IMG/VR virus record: IMGVR_UViG_3300037222_000033
Span: 1 to 31,253 of that record
DNA length: 31,253 nt
Direction: 5' to 3' (one strand)
DNA from: a virus
The notes under the pieces are model-generated. The model did no database searches and was not told the origin of the DNA. It was given only the letters and a program-made list of their open reading frames with translations. This document shows, in pieces, positions 22,399 to 29,623 of the stretch (positions within the stretch are counted from its first letter, which is position 1; every line of letters starts with the position of its first letter). Position numbers and translations under genes: made by a program.

Positions 22399-22745
22399 GC
22401 TGCATCCTCCGTAGATTGAGGGGCTGCAACCTCGAACGATCCGATAAATTTCTTTTCTCGGACCATCTTCGCGCTCTCGGTAATGCGGACAAGATAATCA
22501 GCGCGCGGCGTCATCTCATCGAGCCTCGTTGCGGGTAGTGTTGGGCCTTCGCACAGAGCATCGAATTCGCCAAAATTCGCATCGCCGCGGCGGCGCACGT
22601 CTATAATGCGATGGTCGGGTGGAAAATTAAGTAATTCCGCAAGCAGACCCATACTGACCCGGATGATTCCGACGCGCTGATCCGCATCACTCTCGGATGT
22701 AATACAGTCCTCATTTTTCCGATCGAACTTCACGGATATGCTCAT
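22395..22745 (-). CDS. Small protein of unknown function
   Basis: 116 residues from the ATG at 22745, which overlaps the replication gene stop by 4 nt. It is mixed alpha/beta and acidic (ISVKFDRKNEDCITSESDAD, then LAELLNFPPDHRIIDVRRRG). It ends STEDAA, one of several Ala-Ala C termini in this operon. No family is recognised. Confidence 0.65.
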   Translation of the reverse strand: MSISVKFDRKNEDCITSESDADQRVGIIRVSMGLLAELLNFPPDHRIIDVRRRGDANFGEFDALCEGPTLPATRLDEMTPRADYLVRITESAKMVREKKFIGSFEVAAPQSTEDAA

Positions 22746-23713
22746 GCTGCATTTTCCGATTCTGGTGGCGCGATACGTTCGCCGGTTGCTTCGTCGTAGC
22801 CTGGCGGGAAAAGTGTTTTGCAGCGCGCCGCCACGGCTTCGGCGCCGTTGACGATGTGCTTGCTGAAGAACAACCATCGCAATCCGCGATCGCGATTGTA
22901 GGCATCCCAACAGACCGCCTCGGTCGTTCCTTGGATTACCAAAACATAGGGTTCTTGCGATGCCGCTACAGGCTCCGGCGTTGGCTTCCAATCCGGATCC
23001 TTCTTGCGTTTGAAATCCAACCAGCGGTCGCACCAAACCTTGAAACTCATGTCTGGATTGAAGCTAACGGCACGGGTTTCGAGGCTCCTCGCGATGAATT
23101 TACTCAATTCGGATTTTAGGTCCACTGCCTTCATTCCTAGTGAAAAAGCGTATTCGATGGCTGGTTCCGATGGTCCGTAATTTATATCGATTGGGGTTGG
23201 TTTTTCTTCCCCAACCAATTTTAAATCAGAGCGAGCGGGTTTTACTCCCTCTCCTTTTTCAATTCCTATTCCAGATTCCTCCTCCCCTTCACCTCCTCCA
23301 TCCTCCATCTGCGGAGACTTTTCCGAACTAGTTCCGGACTGGTGGAGAACCTGTGACGAACCGTCCTGCCTTAGACCGGCGTAGGTGTGTAACTCCTGTG
23401 GCATGTGAAAGGTATATTTCGGCTTTTTTGGCCGTTGATACCGGCAGAAGTTACGAACCAGTCCGTAACTCTTGCCTTCTGATGTGAACTTTTTTACGCA
23501 ATTGCACGTCGCCATCTCTTCCATAAGCGCCGCGATGTCGGCGGGATCGGCCGGCATGAGTCGCATCTTGAATTGCAGCGGCTTCCACTCGAATATTCCA
23601 TGGTCGTCTGCTTCGGTCCAAATACCGATGTAGAGGACGCGCGCCGTCATCGACAACGACACGAATGCCTCGTCGGTAAATAATCCGGGATGGACACTGC
23701 GAATTCTAGCCAT
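22742..23713 (-). CDS. Phage replication (replisome-organizer-like) protein
   Basis: 323 residues from the ATG at 23713, with AAAGG six bases upstream. The first 115 residues form the winged-helix region typical of phage replication initiators and organizers: ARIRSVHPGLFTDEAFVSLS, then ARVLYIGIWTEADDHGIFEW and KMRLMPADPADI, then RYQRPKKPKY. An acidic, Gly/Glu linker (residues about 130-170) leads to a C-terminal helical domain with FKVWCDRWLDFKRKKDPDWK. Proteins of this type bind the phage origin and load the helicase. No helicase or loader gene is visible here. It ends SENAA and overlaps the next gene by 4 nt. Confidence 0.75.
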   Translation of the reverse strand: MARIRSVHPGLFTDEAFVSLSMTARVLYIGIWTEADDHGIFEWKPLQFKMRLMPADPADIAALMEEMATCNCVKKFTSEGKSYGLVRNFCRYQRPKKPKYTFHMPQELHTYAGLRQDGSSQVLHQSGTSSEKSPQMEDGGGEGEEESGIGIEKGEGVKPARSDLKLVGEEKPTPIDINYGPSEPAIEYAFSLGMKAVDLKSELSKFIARSLETRAVSFNPDMSFKVWCDRWLDFKRKKDPDWKPTPEPVAASQEPYVLVIQGTTEAVCWDAYNRDRGLRWLFFSKHIVNGAEAVAARCKTLFPPGYDEATGERIAPPESENAA

Positions 23714-23721
23714 TGTAGCCT

Positions 23722-24168
23722 TTATGCGATTGCTCTGACGTTGGAATTTTCCGAATAATAGTGGCGCCACGCCTTAAGAACGCGACCCACCCGCTCGTAT
23801 TCCGGGATCATGGTATTCTGCACTATCTCGTCGAAATCGGGGTGTGGCGGCGGGACCGGGGCTTGGGCCTGAAGATGCACCCGAAGAACGCGACATGACT
23901 CGGCCATGGCGTAAAGTGGATCTAAGTCAAACCATTCTCCGGCCATGCGCTTATCTGCGAAGTGTTTATGCAGTAGCGACTCCCAAACCCGCGCTATCCA
24001 CCTCTCGGGGACGCGAAATTCCGCCAGCGTTATTACTGGCTTTGGGGATGTGGTTTGGATGGCCTTCTCGCGCTTCGCCAGATTGCCCGTAAACCCGATT
24101 TTAACAGGACCAAGAGGCTCAGCGTCGCGGCCATTGAAGCACATGAGATAAACTTGCCAGCCCATCAC
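23722..24168 (-). CDS. GIY-YIG-family (T5orf172/MUG113-like) protein
   Basis: 148 residues from a GTG start that overlaps the GapR gene stop as GTGA. An ATG directly follows and could also be used. The first 85 residues fit the T5orf172-like branch of GIY-YIG nucleases: VYLMCFN, then [20 protein letters not shown], a WESLLHKHF segment and the closing GEWFDLDPL. In this branch the GIY and YIG motifs are degenerate, so nuclease activity cannot be assumed. The C-terminal 60 residues are Pro-rich then helical. It may act on DNA beside GapR and the replication protein. Confidence 0.7.
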   Translation of the reverse strand: MMGWQVYLMCFNGRDAEPLGPVKIGFTGNLAKREKAIQTTSPKPVITLAEFRVPERWIARVWESLLHKHFADKRMAGEWFDLDPLYAMAESCRVLRVHLQAQAPVPPPHPDFDEIVQNTMIPEYERVGRVLKAWRHYYSENSNVRAIA

Positions 24169-24449
24169 AGCATGCCCATGGCGGCTTGGTATGTCTCCAG
24201 GATAGCCTCCTGCTCCGCCCGCTCGTTGGCGTCCTGCTTGCGCATCCGGACGATCGTTCGCAACGCTTTCACGTCGAATCCATTCCCCTTCGCCTCCGCG
24301 TAAATGTCGCGGACGTCGTCGCTGATCGTTTTGCGCTCTTCCTCCAGCCGTTCGATCCGCTCAATGATCGCCTTGAGTTGATCCTTTGCGAATGATGTTG
24401 CCGGCGCTTCCGGCTCGACTCCGGTGTTGCTTCCGTGTTGGGGGGTCAT
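24165..24449 (-). CDS. gapR: GapR nucleoid-associated protein (DUF2312)
   Basis: 94 residues from the ATG at 24449, which overlaps the upstream stop as ATGA. From about residue 21 it carries the complete DUF2312 domain: [40 protein letters not shown] and [20 protein letters not shown]. GapR is a small alpha-helical dimer/tetramer that encircles overtwisted DNA and helps replication and the cell cycle in Caulobacter. A 20-residue polar N-terminal extension precedes the domain. In a phage it might remodel host or phage DNA during replication. Confidence 0.93.
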   Translation of the reverse strand: MTPQHGSNTGVEPEAPATSFAKDQLKAIIERIERLEEERKTISDDVRDIYAEAKGNGFDVKALRTIVRMRKQDANERAEQEAILETYQAAMGML

Positions 24450-24628
24450 GGCTTTGCTTGCTCCCATCGTATAAGCGCATTCGTAAGTTCGTCGGCCTTG
24501 CGGACCGCCGCCGCAAGTTCCGCCTTGAGGCGCGATATTTCCTCTTTTGCCTTGCGAAGGTCGTCGTCGTATCGACTGCCTTTGTCTTCGAGTTGTTTTT
24601 CGGCGAATGTTTTTCCATAAAAGATCAT
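24446..24628 (-). CDS. Short coiled-coil protein
   Basis: 60 residues with an ATG overlapping the upstream stop as ATGA. Residues 15-50 form a heptad-like helix ([20 protein letters not shown] then [11 protein letters not shown]) predicted to form a coiled coil. It is tightly coupled to the gapR gene, so it might bind GapR or another small protein. No family is recognised. Confidence 0.68.
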   Translation of the reverse strand: MIFYGKTFAEKQLEDKGSRYDDDLRKAKEEISRLKAELAAAVRKADELTNALIRWEQAKP

Positions 24629-24804
24629 GACGCGATCTCCTTCGACTTCCCCGCCAGCACCTTCCCTCGCGCAACTAAATCACGCGCTTCCGATTCATCG
24701 ATTTGAAATGCAGCCGCAATCTCTCGAATATTGAGAGCGGCCGAAAGTGCGAGGGCGAGCCCTGCTTTGTCGTCGCGGTCTTTGTCGGGGTGTTTTAGTT
24801 TCAT
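24625..24804 (-). CDS. 59-residue HTH-like small protein
   Basis: The ATG at 24804 and the stop at 24625 both form ATGA overlaps with neighbours. The sequence ([20 protein letters not shown] then [13 protein letters not shown]) looks like a compact helix-turn-helix of three helices. A DNA-binding role is possible but not shown. No family is recognised. Confidence 0.62.
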   Translation of the reverse strand: MKLKHPDKDRDDKAGLALALSAALNIREIAAAFQIDESEARDLVARGKVLAGKSKEIAS

Positions 24805-25058
24805 GCGATGTTCCGTGTGATCTTCTTGAGATCCGCCATTTCGCGGTGAAATCCTTCGTCTACTTTTTCAGTCCAATAGCCGTCATATTTCGCCGCTTGT
24901 CCGATGGCCTTAAGCCGTCCGGCCAGTATCATCGCGCCCTTGTATGAGCCGTCGAATCCGGCGACGAGGTCAACGACGCGGGACGATAGGCCCTCGCGCC
25001 GCAGTTTTTCGCCAACGCGCTTTAGGGCCATTGCATATTCCAGCGCTGCAATACTCAC
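24801..25058 (-). CDS. Small helical protein of unknown function
   Basis: 85 residues from a GTG (25058) that overlaps the upstream stop as GTGA. It is mostly helical (AALEYAMALKRVGEKLRREG, then MILAGRLKAIGQAAK). No domain is recognised. It ends NIA just before the next ATG. Confidence 0.62.
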   Translation of the reverse strand: MSIAALEYAMALKRVGEKLRREGLSSRVVDLVAGFDGSYKGAMILAGRLKAIGQAAKYDGYWTEKVDEGFHREMADLKKITRNIA

Positions 25059-25315
25059 GACGTTTTACCCAAAACTACTTGTTTCCCGTGAAACGGTTTC
25101 CGCATCCGTTGCTCTCGCGTGAGACTTTCCCTCGGAACCTTGACGCGTCCGCGTCCCCATTCTTTCTGATATGCGGTGTTGCAGGCACGGCAGTAGCGCT
25201 GCGGTGCCCTGTCATTTGGCCGGTCGCATTTTGAACAGCGCGGCACGCCGTCAAGCAAACCGCTCTCACGGCGCCGCTCTCGCGTCTTGGCGTGCATCAC
25301 CGTCATTTGTTTCAT
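25055..25315 (-). CDS. Small zinc-binding-like protein
   Basis: 86 residues from the ATG at 25315, overlapping the upstream stop by 4 nt. It contains CSKC (residues about 26-29) and CRAC (about 41-44), a typical zinc-ribbon spacing, surrounded by many Arg and Lys (HAKTRERRRESGLLDG, KEWGRGRVKV). This suggests nucleic-acid binding, but no family is recognised. Confidence 0.65.
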   Translation of the reverse strand: MKQMTVMHAKTRERRRESGLLDGVPRCSKCDRPNDRAPQRYCRACNTAYQKEWGRGRVKVPRESLTREQRMRKPFHGKQVVLGKTS

Positions 25316-25635
25316 GAGTATTGCTCCGCTGTCCAATTGTCCCAATCGAAGCCGCAGCGGCATTTGGCAAGAAAGGTCGGGCCACCGAGCACGGGCTGAT
25401 TGATCGGCTCTCGTGTCTCTTCGCATTTCGGGCAGGTCGGTTCTTGAATTGAAATCACAGTACCGGGCGGGAATAGCTGTGCATCCAGTGTCAGCGGTTC
25501 GTGATTAAAATCACCGTCTTTGTCACCATCAGCGTAGCACCACCAGCGCGGCTCCATCTGGTCGCATTCCTTTCCGCCATACATATCCGGATTCATTTCG
25601 GCGCGCATCGTTTCGCGAAGTACTGGCTTGCTCAT
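25312..25635 (-). CDS. Small acidic protein with two CxxC or CxC zinc motifs
   Basis: 107 residues from an ATG overlapping the upstream stop as ATGA. It has CPKC near residue 68 and CRCG near 92, together forming a possible zinc ribbon, and a Trp-rich acidic part (EPRWWCYADGDKDGD and FDWDNW). No family is recognised. Confidence 0.65.
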   Translation of the reverse strand: MSKPVLRETMRAEMNPDMYGGKECDQMEPRWWCYADGDKDGDFNHEPLTLDAQLFPPGTVISIQEPTCPKCEETREPINQPVLGGPTFLAKCRCGFDWDNWTAEQYS

Positions 25636-25907
25636 TCGCCCTTATCCTTCAGGTCGACCGCAGCCCGCACGACGTCGATAGTTTCGATGTCTGGAACCGG
25701 AGGCGCGAACGACTCCGGCCCGAGCCGTGGTGAAGTTTGTGCGAGGCGCAGCGCTATCGCAGCGCCATCGACGACCATGTTTGCGAGCTGCGCCCTTGAT
25801 ATTTCGAGGCGGTAGAAATCCTCGCCCTCAACGCGAAGGTTGAGCAGATAGACGTCGGGCGACGGGCAAGTTAAAAATGCCAAACGGGCCATGCGAGGGA
25901 CGTTCAT
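25632..25907 (-). CDS. Small protein of unknown function
   Basis: 91 residues with an ATG overlapping the HNH stop by 4 nt. The segment VYLLNLRVEGEDFYRLEISR AQL (two beta strands and a helix) resembles small proteins common in alphaproteobacterial phages. No catalytic residues stand out. Confidence 0.62.
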   Translation of the reverse strand: MNVPRMARLAFLTCPSPDVYLLNLRVEGEDFYRLEISRAQLANMVVDGAAIALRLAQTSPRLGPESFAPPVPDIETIDVVRAAVDLKDKGE

Positions 25908-26629
25908 GCGCGCCTCGCATATTCGCCGTAGTATTTTTGTTCGCCAGCCAAGCGGGCGCGGACAGCCTCTTCGAACGAACTAAATGAGCCGAGCCGAATT
26001 GTCTCATCATTGACGTATACCGAAGCCACCCAACTATTCCGGTGGCGCCGGACGCCGCTTTTGCCAGAAGTGTTGTTTTTACTTAAGCCTTTATTGAAAC
26101 AGTTTTGCGCGTAGGTGCAGACGCGCAAGTTTTCCCGTCGATTGTTCATCGGATCGCCGTCCTTATGATCTACGCACATTTCCATCGGGGCATTCATCAG
26201 AACGCGCTGGAGATGGACTTGCCTCCGCTCTCCGGGCGGAGTTGCGGAGGCGTAATAATGACCCTCAGCCCGTTTCGAAACATACCAAGTTAGCCCCAAA
26301 ACGAGGGGAAGGTCGGCGATGTCTATGATTGCGCAAAACCCCTGCGTAAGAGGAATCCTTGCAATATCTCCGTCAATAAGCGGAACGCGGTCGGCGGGAC
26401 GGCCTCTCTTCAGCCCTCCCTCGCGCGGAGTACAAAGAAGCTTCACACCCAGCGCAATTGCCCTTTTTACGACTGAGTAGTTTTGGCAGCCAATTTCGGC
26501 GCCTATCTGCGTAGACGACAATCCTAGCAGGGCCAGCGCTTTCAATTTCTCCGACCGCTCTAGGGTCCAATTAAACCGAGCCCTTCGGTTCTTTGGATAA
26601 GGTCGTTTTGCGGGACGGGGCGTGTTCAT
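25904..26629 (-). CDS. GcrA-like HTH fused to HNH and AP2 domains (homing-type endonuclease)
   Basis: 241 residues in three parts. Residues about 18-65 (FNWTLERSEKLKALALLGLS, then QIGAEIGCQNYSVVKRAIAL) match the N-terminal helix-turn-helix of GcrA. Residues about 100-180 hold an HNH_3 nuclease with VHLQRVLM (His139) and CVDHKDGDPMNNRRENLR (Asp154-His155, Asn163/Asn167). Residues 185-240 are an AP2-type DNA-binding domain (SGKSGVRRHRNSWVASVYV then LGSFSSFEEAVRARLAGEQK). HNH-AP2 proteins are classic phage homing endonucleases; the GcrA-like head is unusual. The ATG overlaps the upstream stop as ATGA. Confidence 0.85.
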   Translation of the reverse strand: MNTPRPAKRPYPKNRRARFNWTLERSEKLKALALLGLSSTQIGAEIGCQNYSVVKRAIALGVKLLCTPREGGLKRGRPADRVPLIDGDIARIPLTQGFCAIIDIADLPLVLGLTWYVSKRAEGHYYASATPPGERRQVHLQRVLMNAPMEMCVDHKDGDPMNNRRENLRVCTYAQNCFNKGLSKNNTSGKSGVRRHRNSWVASVYVNDETIRLGSFSSFEEAVRARLAGEQKYYGEYARRA

Positions 26630-26934
26630 AGCGATTTCCCCATAATGTCAACGAGGACGCCAATCGGTCCAGACGGTGTTCCGTCCGAATCGCGCGTGAG
26701 CGCGTGGCTGATTGCGGAAAGAGGAACGCTGTATTGGAGTGCCAGGCTCAGCAACACCGCGGAATCGCGGGCGAGCGTCATGGCCTGTTCGCCAGTTTTT
26801 CCGCAATTGATAAACACTTCGGAGATGGGCGCGTCCGGATCAGCCCGGCCAAAGCCAACGATATAACGGAGTCCCCAGTGCGTGAATCGCACAGTTTCAT
26901 GGGCGCGACGATTTGGTAACGGCTTCCGGTTCAC
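26626..26934 (-). CDS. TSCPD-domain protein (ribonucleotide-reductase-related)
   Basis: 102 residues from a GTG (26934) overlapping the upstream stop as GTGA. The segment RFTHWGLRYIVGFGRADPDA, then SEVFINCGKTGEQAMTLARD, ALQYSVPLSAISHALTRDSD and GPIGVLVDIM, is the TSCPD domain, known as the C-terminal part of B12-dependent ribonucleotide reductase and as a free-standing protein. The family name derives from a Cys-containing motif that is not intact here (INCGKTG). It may affect nucleotide supply. A direct function has not been established for free-standing members. Confidence 0.82.
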   Translation of the reverse strand: MNRKPLPNRRAHETVRFTHWGLRYIVGFGRADPDAPISEVFINCGKTGEQAMTLARDSAVLLSLALQYSVPLSAISHALTRDSDGTPSGPIGVLVDIMGKSL

Positions 26935-27356
26935 ACTACGGCCCTCGCTGCAGCTAGGATGACCGCGCGTTCTTCCGACGAAAAGGGCCGATACGAAAGA
27001 TCGTCCGGCTTCATAAAGTAGACGGGCTTGCCAGCCACGACGAACGCCTCGATTTCGTGACCGATGCCGTGAGACGATTCCCAACCGGTCATCACCGCGA
27101 CGATCATCGCATCCGATTTATCCATCATAGCCGCGTCGAACGGCAACCAGATCGAATGATCGAGCGGATCGATATTCCCGTGGATCGCCACCGGATGCGT
27201 ATGTGCAATCGGAGAATATACCGAGAGACCTTCGCGCAATAGCCGCGCCGTGATCCTGCAGGCGTCGACAAACGCCGCGTCGATGCCGCCTGGGTAGCGG
27301 CTATACGGTGTGCCGATATAGATCAGATCGAACTTTTTCAGATCATCGAGATTCAT
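26931..27356 (-). CDS. DUF1937 protein, related to nucleoside deoxyribosyltransferases
   Basis: 141 residues starting at an ATG that overlaps the upstream stop by 4 nt. It has the Rossmann-like pattern LIYIGTPYSRYPGGIDAAFV, then YSPIAHTHPVAI, LPFDAAMMDKSDAMIVAVMT and GIGHEIEAFVVAGKPVYFM. This fits the DUF1937 family and the wider nucleoside 2-deoxyribosyltransferase superfamily, whose members cleave or exchange bases on deoxynucleosides. It lies beside the TSCPD gene, so both may tune nucleotide pools. Activity is inferred from the fold only. Confidence 0.8.
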   Translation of the reverse strand: MNLDDLKKFDLIYIGTPYSRYPGGIDAAFVDACRITARLLREGLSVYSPIAHTHPVAIHGNIDPLDHSIWLPFDAAMMDKSDAMIVAVMTGWESSHGIGHEIEAFVVAGKPVYFMKPDDLSYRPFSSEERAVILAAARAVV

Positions 27357-27499
27357 TTCAAATTCTCCAAATACTCCTGACCGGCCTCAGTCAGATACAT
27401 CTGTAAATCCAGACCAATCTCCGCAAAGCCAACAGCCAGCGCGGTCACTGACGGACTCCACGGGCTGGTCTCAAATAGGAATTGGGCTATCGATCTCAT
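27353..27499 (-). CDS. 48-residue protein of unknown function
   Basis: It starts at an ATG (27499) that overlaps the methyltransferase stop as ATGA and ends in an ATGA overlap with the DUF1937 gene. It reads RSIAQFLFETSPWSPSV, then GFAEIGLDLQMYLTEAGQEY. No domain is recognised. Confidence 0.62.
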   Translation of the reverse strand: MRSIAQFLFETSPWSPSVTALAVGFAEIGLDLQMYLTEAGQEYLENLK

Positions 27500-28095
27500 T
27501 CTGCGGCCTCCGCGAACTTGTCGGTCTGGTTGCCCCATACGTCCCAGCCCTTGCGGGGAGCGCGGGCGAATAGTTCGAGATAGGGACCGGCGACGAGGCG
27601 CTCTATGCCTTCATGCACGCCATCAGGCTTGCGGGAGTGTTCGCGCGCTGGAGCAACAATTGCTTGCCTAACCCCAGCACTAACCCGCTTTGGCTTACCT
27701 CTGGTCGCCAATAGACAAACCTCGCTGTTGCTCCGAGTCCAATAGCCAAGTTTCATTTCTGTTTTAATCTCTTCTTGAAAAAAATTAGGCTGTGTATTGT
27801 TTGCCTTTATCCATGCAAATCCGCATGTCTTATAAACAAAGCCCCATTGCTCTATGCAGTTGATGCAATCAAGAAGCATCGGCCATGTCACCCAACAAAG
27901 CAGCACGCAATCAGGCGCGGCAAGGCTGGCGACTGGCAGCGCGGCTATTTCATCCATCGTCATAAATTTATAAGGCTGCTCTTTCGTCCGGGCCGGAACG
28001 GCCAATCCGCTCCATTTAGGAAACGCCCACGGCGGATCAGCTAGGATCGCCCCGTAATGCCCGCGCGGGAGATCGGCGAAGATATCAGCGTTCAT
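27496..28095 (-). CDS. MT-A70-family DNA N6-adenine methyltransferase
   Basis: 199 residues. The DPPW catalytic motif lies in ILADPPWAF (residues about 17-25). TMDEIAALPVASLAAPDCVL, the strand LLCWVTWPMLLDCI and FVYKTCGFAWIKAN follow, and the SAM-side pattern ends with SNSEVCLLATRG and PDGVHEGIERLVAGPYLELF. The C-terminal RKGWDVWGNQ is typical. Such enzymes methylate adenine in DNA. Phage members often protect phage DNA or alter host marks. It is distinct from CcrM, which is a different methyltransferase family. It shares the operon with GcrA, whose binding depends on adenine methylation in Caulobacter. Confidence 0.9.
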   Translation of the reverse strand: MNADIFADLPRGHYGAILADPPWAFPKWSGLAVPARTKEQPYKFMTMDEIAALPVASLAAPDCVLLCWVTWPMLLDCINCIEQWGFVYKTCGFAWIKANNTQPNFFQEEIKTEMKLGYWTRSNSEVCLLATRGKPKRVSAGVRQAIVAPAREHSRKPDGVHEGIERLVAGPYLELFARAPRKGWDVWGNQTDKFAEAAE

Positions 28096-28451
28096 GCGGA
28101 CCTCGGAGCGTTTACGAATTCAAGTAAAAAAGCGGCGTGACATTCAGCAGATGCTGGGCACCAGCACGCAAGGTTCTTTCCTCTCAGCGTCTCCCGCTGC
28201 GCTTCGGCGTGGCGAAGGAATTCCATCTGCGCATCTGCCGTTGCCTTGGTGGTTAGTGCTATGTAACCGCCGAGAAGTTTCCTGAAGAGGTCGACGCATT
28301 CCGCGCGCGTGCCGTCTTCGCCGACGACGAATGGATTGCCCCACGGGCCTGGCCGCGCGACGGGGACGGCGTAAAGGCCGTTTAGCGATTTCGATGCCTC
28401 TTGCAGGCTGAAGCCCTTGGCGCGGGAAAGTTGGATGCGTTGCGGATTCAT
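28092..28451 (-). CDS. DUF4326 protein
   Basis: 119 residues from an ATG overlapping the upstream stop by 4 nt. The family pattern is visible: LYAVPVARPGPWGNPFVVGE, GTRAECVDLFRKLLGG, and LRGKNLACWCPASAECHAAF with the CWC and Cys-His ligands. DUF4326 proteins are common in phages and may bind metal. Their function is unknown. It is followed directly by the methyltransferase gene. Confidence 0.85.
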   Translation of the reverse strand: MNPQRIQLSRAKGFSLQEASKSLNGLYAVPVARPGPWGNPFVVGEDGTRAECVDLFRKLLGGYIALTTKATADAQMEFLRHAEAQRETLRGKNLACWCPASAECHAAFLLEFVNAPRSA

Positions 28452-28588
28452 GCGGACACCTTATCAGTCCAGAAAAGCAGCTCCGCCGCGCATGCGCCGC
28501 CGAACCAGCCCCAAAAGAAATTGTCGCTTACCGACCGAAAGATCGCGCACAGCCCGCATACCGCCAAGAATTCTGCAACGACCGTCAT
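28448..28588 (-). CDS. 46-residue hydrophobic small protein
   Basis: The ATG at 28588 overlaps the upstream TGA as ATGA, and the terminal GCATGA overlaps the DUF4326 start in the same way. The frame therefore fits both neighbours exactly. The sequence is hydrophobic with four Cys or Trp patches (EFLAVCGLCAIFRS then NFFWGWFGGACAAELLFW), so it may be a membrane-associated peptide. No family is recognised. Confidence 0.58.
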   Translation of the reverse strand: MTVVAEFLAVCGLCAIFRSVSDNFFWGWFGGACAAELLFWTDKVSA

Positions 28589-28878
28589 ACCGACACCTCA
28601 AATAAATCAGGCGTGTTTTCGCAGCGCATCGGTTTTGACGGCTCAGTGGTGAAAGCCGTGCAGCGCGGGTTGCTGCCGTCGTCGTTTTCAATCCACGCCT
28701 TGGGGAATTCAGGATCGCGAATATCGTATGCGAGCGCGTTGGCGAGTATCTGGCAACCGAGCGCCGGATCTACATCCGGACCCGAACGGAATTCAGCGTC
28801 ACGCGCGCAACCCTCGCACCAATAATGATCGAAGATATCGCCTTCGCTTCCGTTGCTCGGACGGTATGACTTGCTCAT
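28585..28878 (-). CDS. Conserved phage protein with CxxC zinc-like motif
   Basis: 97 residues from the ATG at 28878, which overlaps the upstream stop as ATGA. The pattern YRPSNGSEGDIF, then WCEGCARDAEF, CQILANALAYDIRDPEFPKA and NPRCTAFTTEP resembles a family of small proteins found in many phages and mobile elements. The Cys positions suggest zinc binding. Function is unknown. Confidence 0.75.
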   Translation of the reverse strand: MSKSYRPSNGSEGDIFDHYWCEGCARDAEFRSGPDVDPALGCQILANALAYDIRDPEFPKAWIENDDGSNPRCTAFTTEPSKPMRCENTPDLFEVSV

Positions 28879-29228
28879 GCGGCCCTCCCGTGGAATAGGC
28901 CGCTGCGATAGACCGGATAATTGTGCTTGTGCTTGCCGGCGTCGCTGACGCACGGGCGGATCGTTCCGGTTCGGACAATATCGCCATTCTTGATCGCGCG
29001 AAGCCAGATCGCGCCCATACAATTCGGATGAGAGGGCTTCACCTTCAAATAACGGATGAGGTCGTCTATATGCACTTCACATTGTCGCCGCGCAACATGG
29101 CAGATCGCGGCATAAGCCGTTTCCGCGAAATCTGGATTGACCAGCGTCTCGGCGAATTCAGCTTCAACCATGCCGATGTCGCGATTGTGCGCAGCCCAAT
29201 CGAATAACGTGGATGAGGAATTCAGCAT
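28875..29228 (-). CDS. Small protein with a winged-helix-like region
   Basis: 117 residues from an ATG at 29228, overlapping the upstream stop by 7 nt. The part YAAICHVARRQCEVHIDDLI, then KPSHPNCMGAIWLRAIKNGD and IVRTGTIR, resembles a short wHTH module common beside phage replication genes. The N-terminal 30 residues and the C-terminal 20 are variable-looking. It ends GRAA. A DNA-related role is inferred, with modest confidence. Confidence 0.65.
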   Translation of the reverse strand: MLNSSSTLFDWAAHNRDIGMVEAEFAETLVNPDFAETAYAAICHVARRQCEVHIDDLIRYLKVKPSHPNCMGAIWLRAIKNGDIVRTGTIRPCVSDAGKHKHNYPVYRSGLFHGRAA

Positions 29229-29623
29229 GCCGACATCTCCGCTGTATTCCGCACGGCCTGCGCAAACATCTCGCGTAACGCGTTCTTTGACATTTCCGGA
29301 ATGCGCGGGAGTTGGTTGCGATAGATCGGCGCCGTTCTGCTCGTGCCAAACGCTACGGTTATGTTAATGGATGGCGTCTTGCCCGCGCGGCGTCTATCCT
29401 GTTTCCGTTTCTCGCGTGCCCTGTCATTGACGCGCATCGCGGCCAGTTCGGCGGCGGTATGCATCACAACGTCAATATTTCGGCGAGTACAGCATGTCAG
29501 GACGCTTTGCTTAGATGTCCCGATAATCGCGCCGATTTCGGACGCGGTTAATCCGCTGACCGCGAGGCTGCACAATTGAGTGCGCCTTTCGTCCGTCCAG
29601 AAATTCCGACTGCTATTGTTCAT
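29222..29623 (-). CDS. GcrA-like helix-turn-helix protein
   Basis: 133 residues from the ATG at 29623, whose start overlaps the DnaA-domain gene stop as ATGA. Residues about 7-50 (FWTDERRTQLCSLAVSGLTA, SEIGAIIGTSKQSVLTCC) match the N-terminal HTH of GcrA, including the leading W-T-D-E-R. The body is basic (REKRKQDRRRAGKTPSIN) and lacks the GcrA C-terminal Cys/His region. It is probably a DNA-binding regulator. It lies two genes after gcrA. Confidence 0.75.
   Translation of the reverse strand: MNNSSRNFWTDERRTQLCSLAVSGLTASEIGAIIGTSKQSVLTCCTRRNIDVVMHTAAELAAMRVNDRAREKRKQDRRRAGKTPSINITVAFGTSRTAPIYRNQLPRIPEMSKNALREMFAQAVRNTAEMSAC

Noticed and set aside
24165-24674. A longer start for the GapR protein
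   Set aside because: The extra residues are Arg/Gly-rich shadow of two upstream genes, and the ATG at 24449 overlaps the upstream stop as ATGA.
28585-29022. A longer start for the zinc-motif protein at 28585-28878
   Set aside because: The extra 48 residues are the out-of-frame shadow of the upstream gene. The ATG at 28878 gives the usual ATGA overlap and the conserved start of the family.
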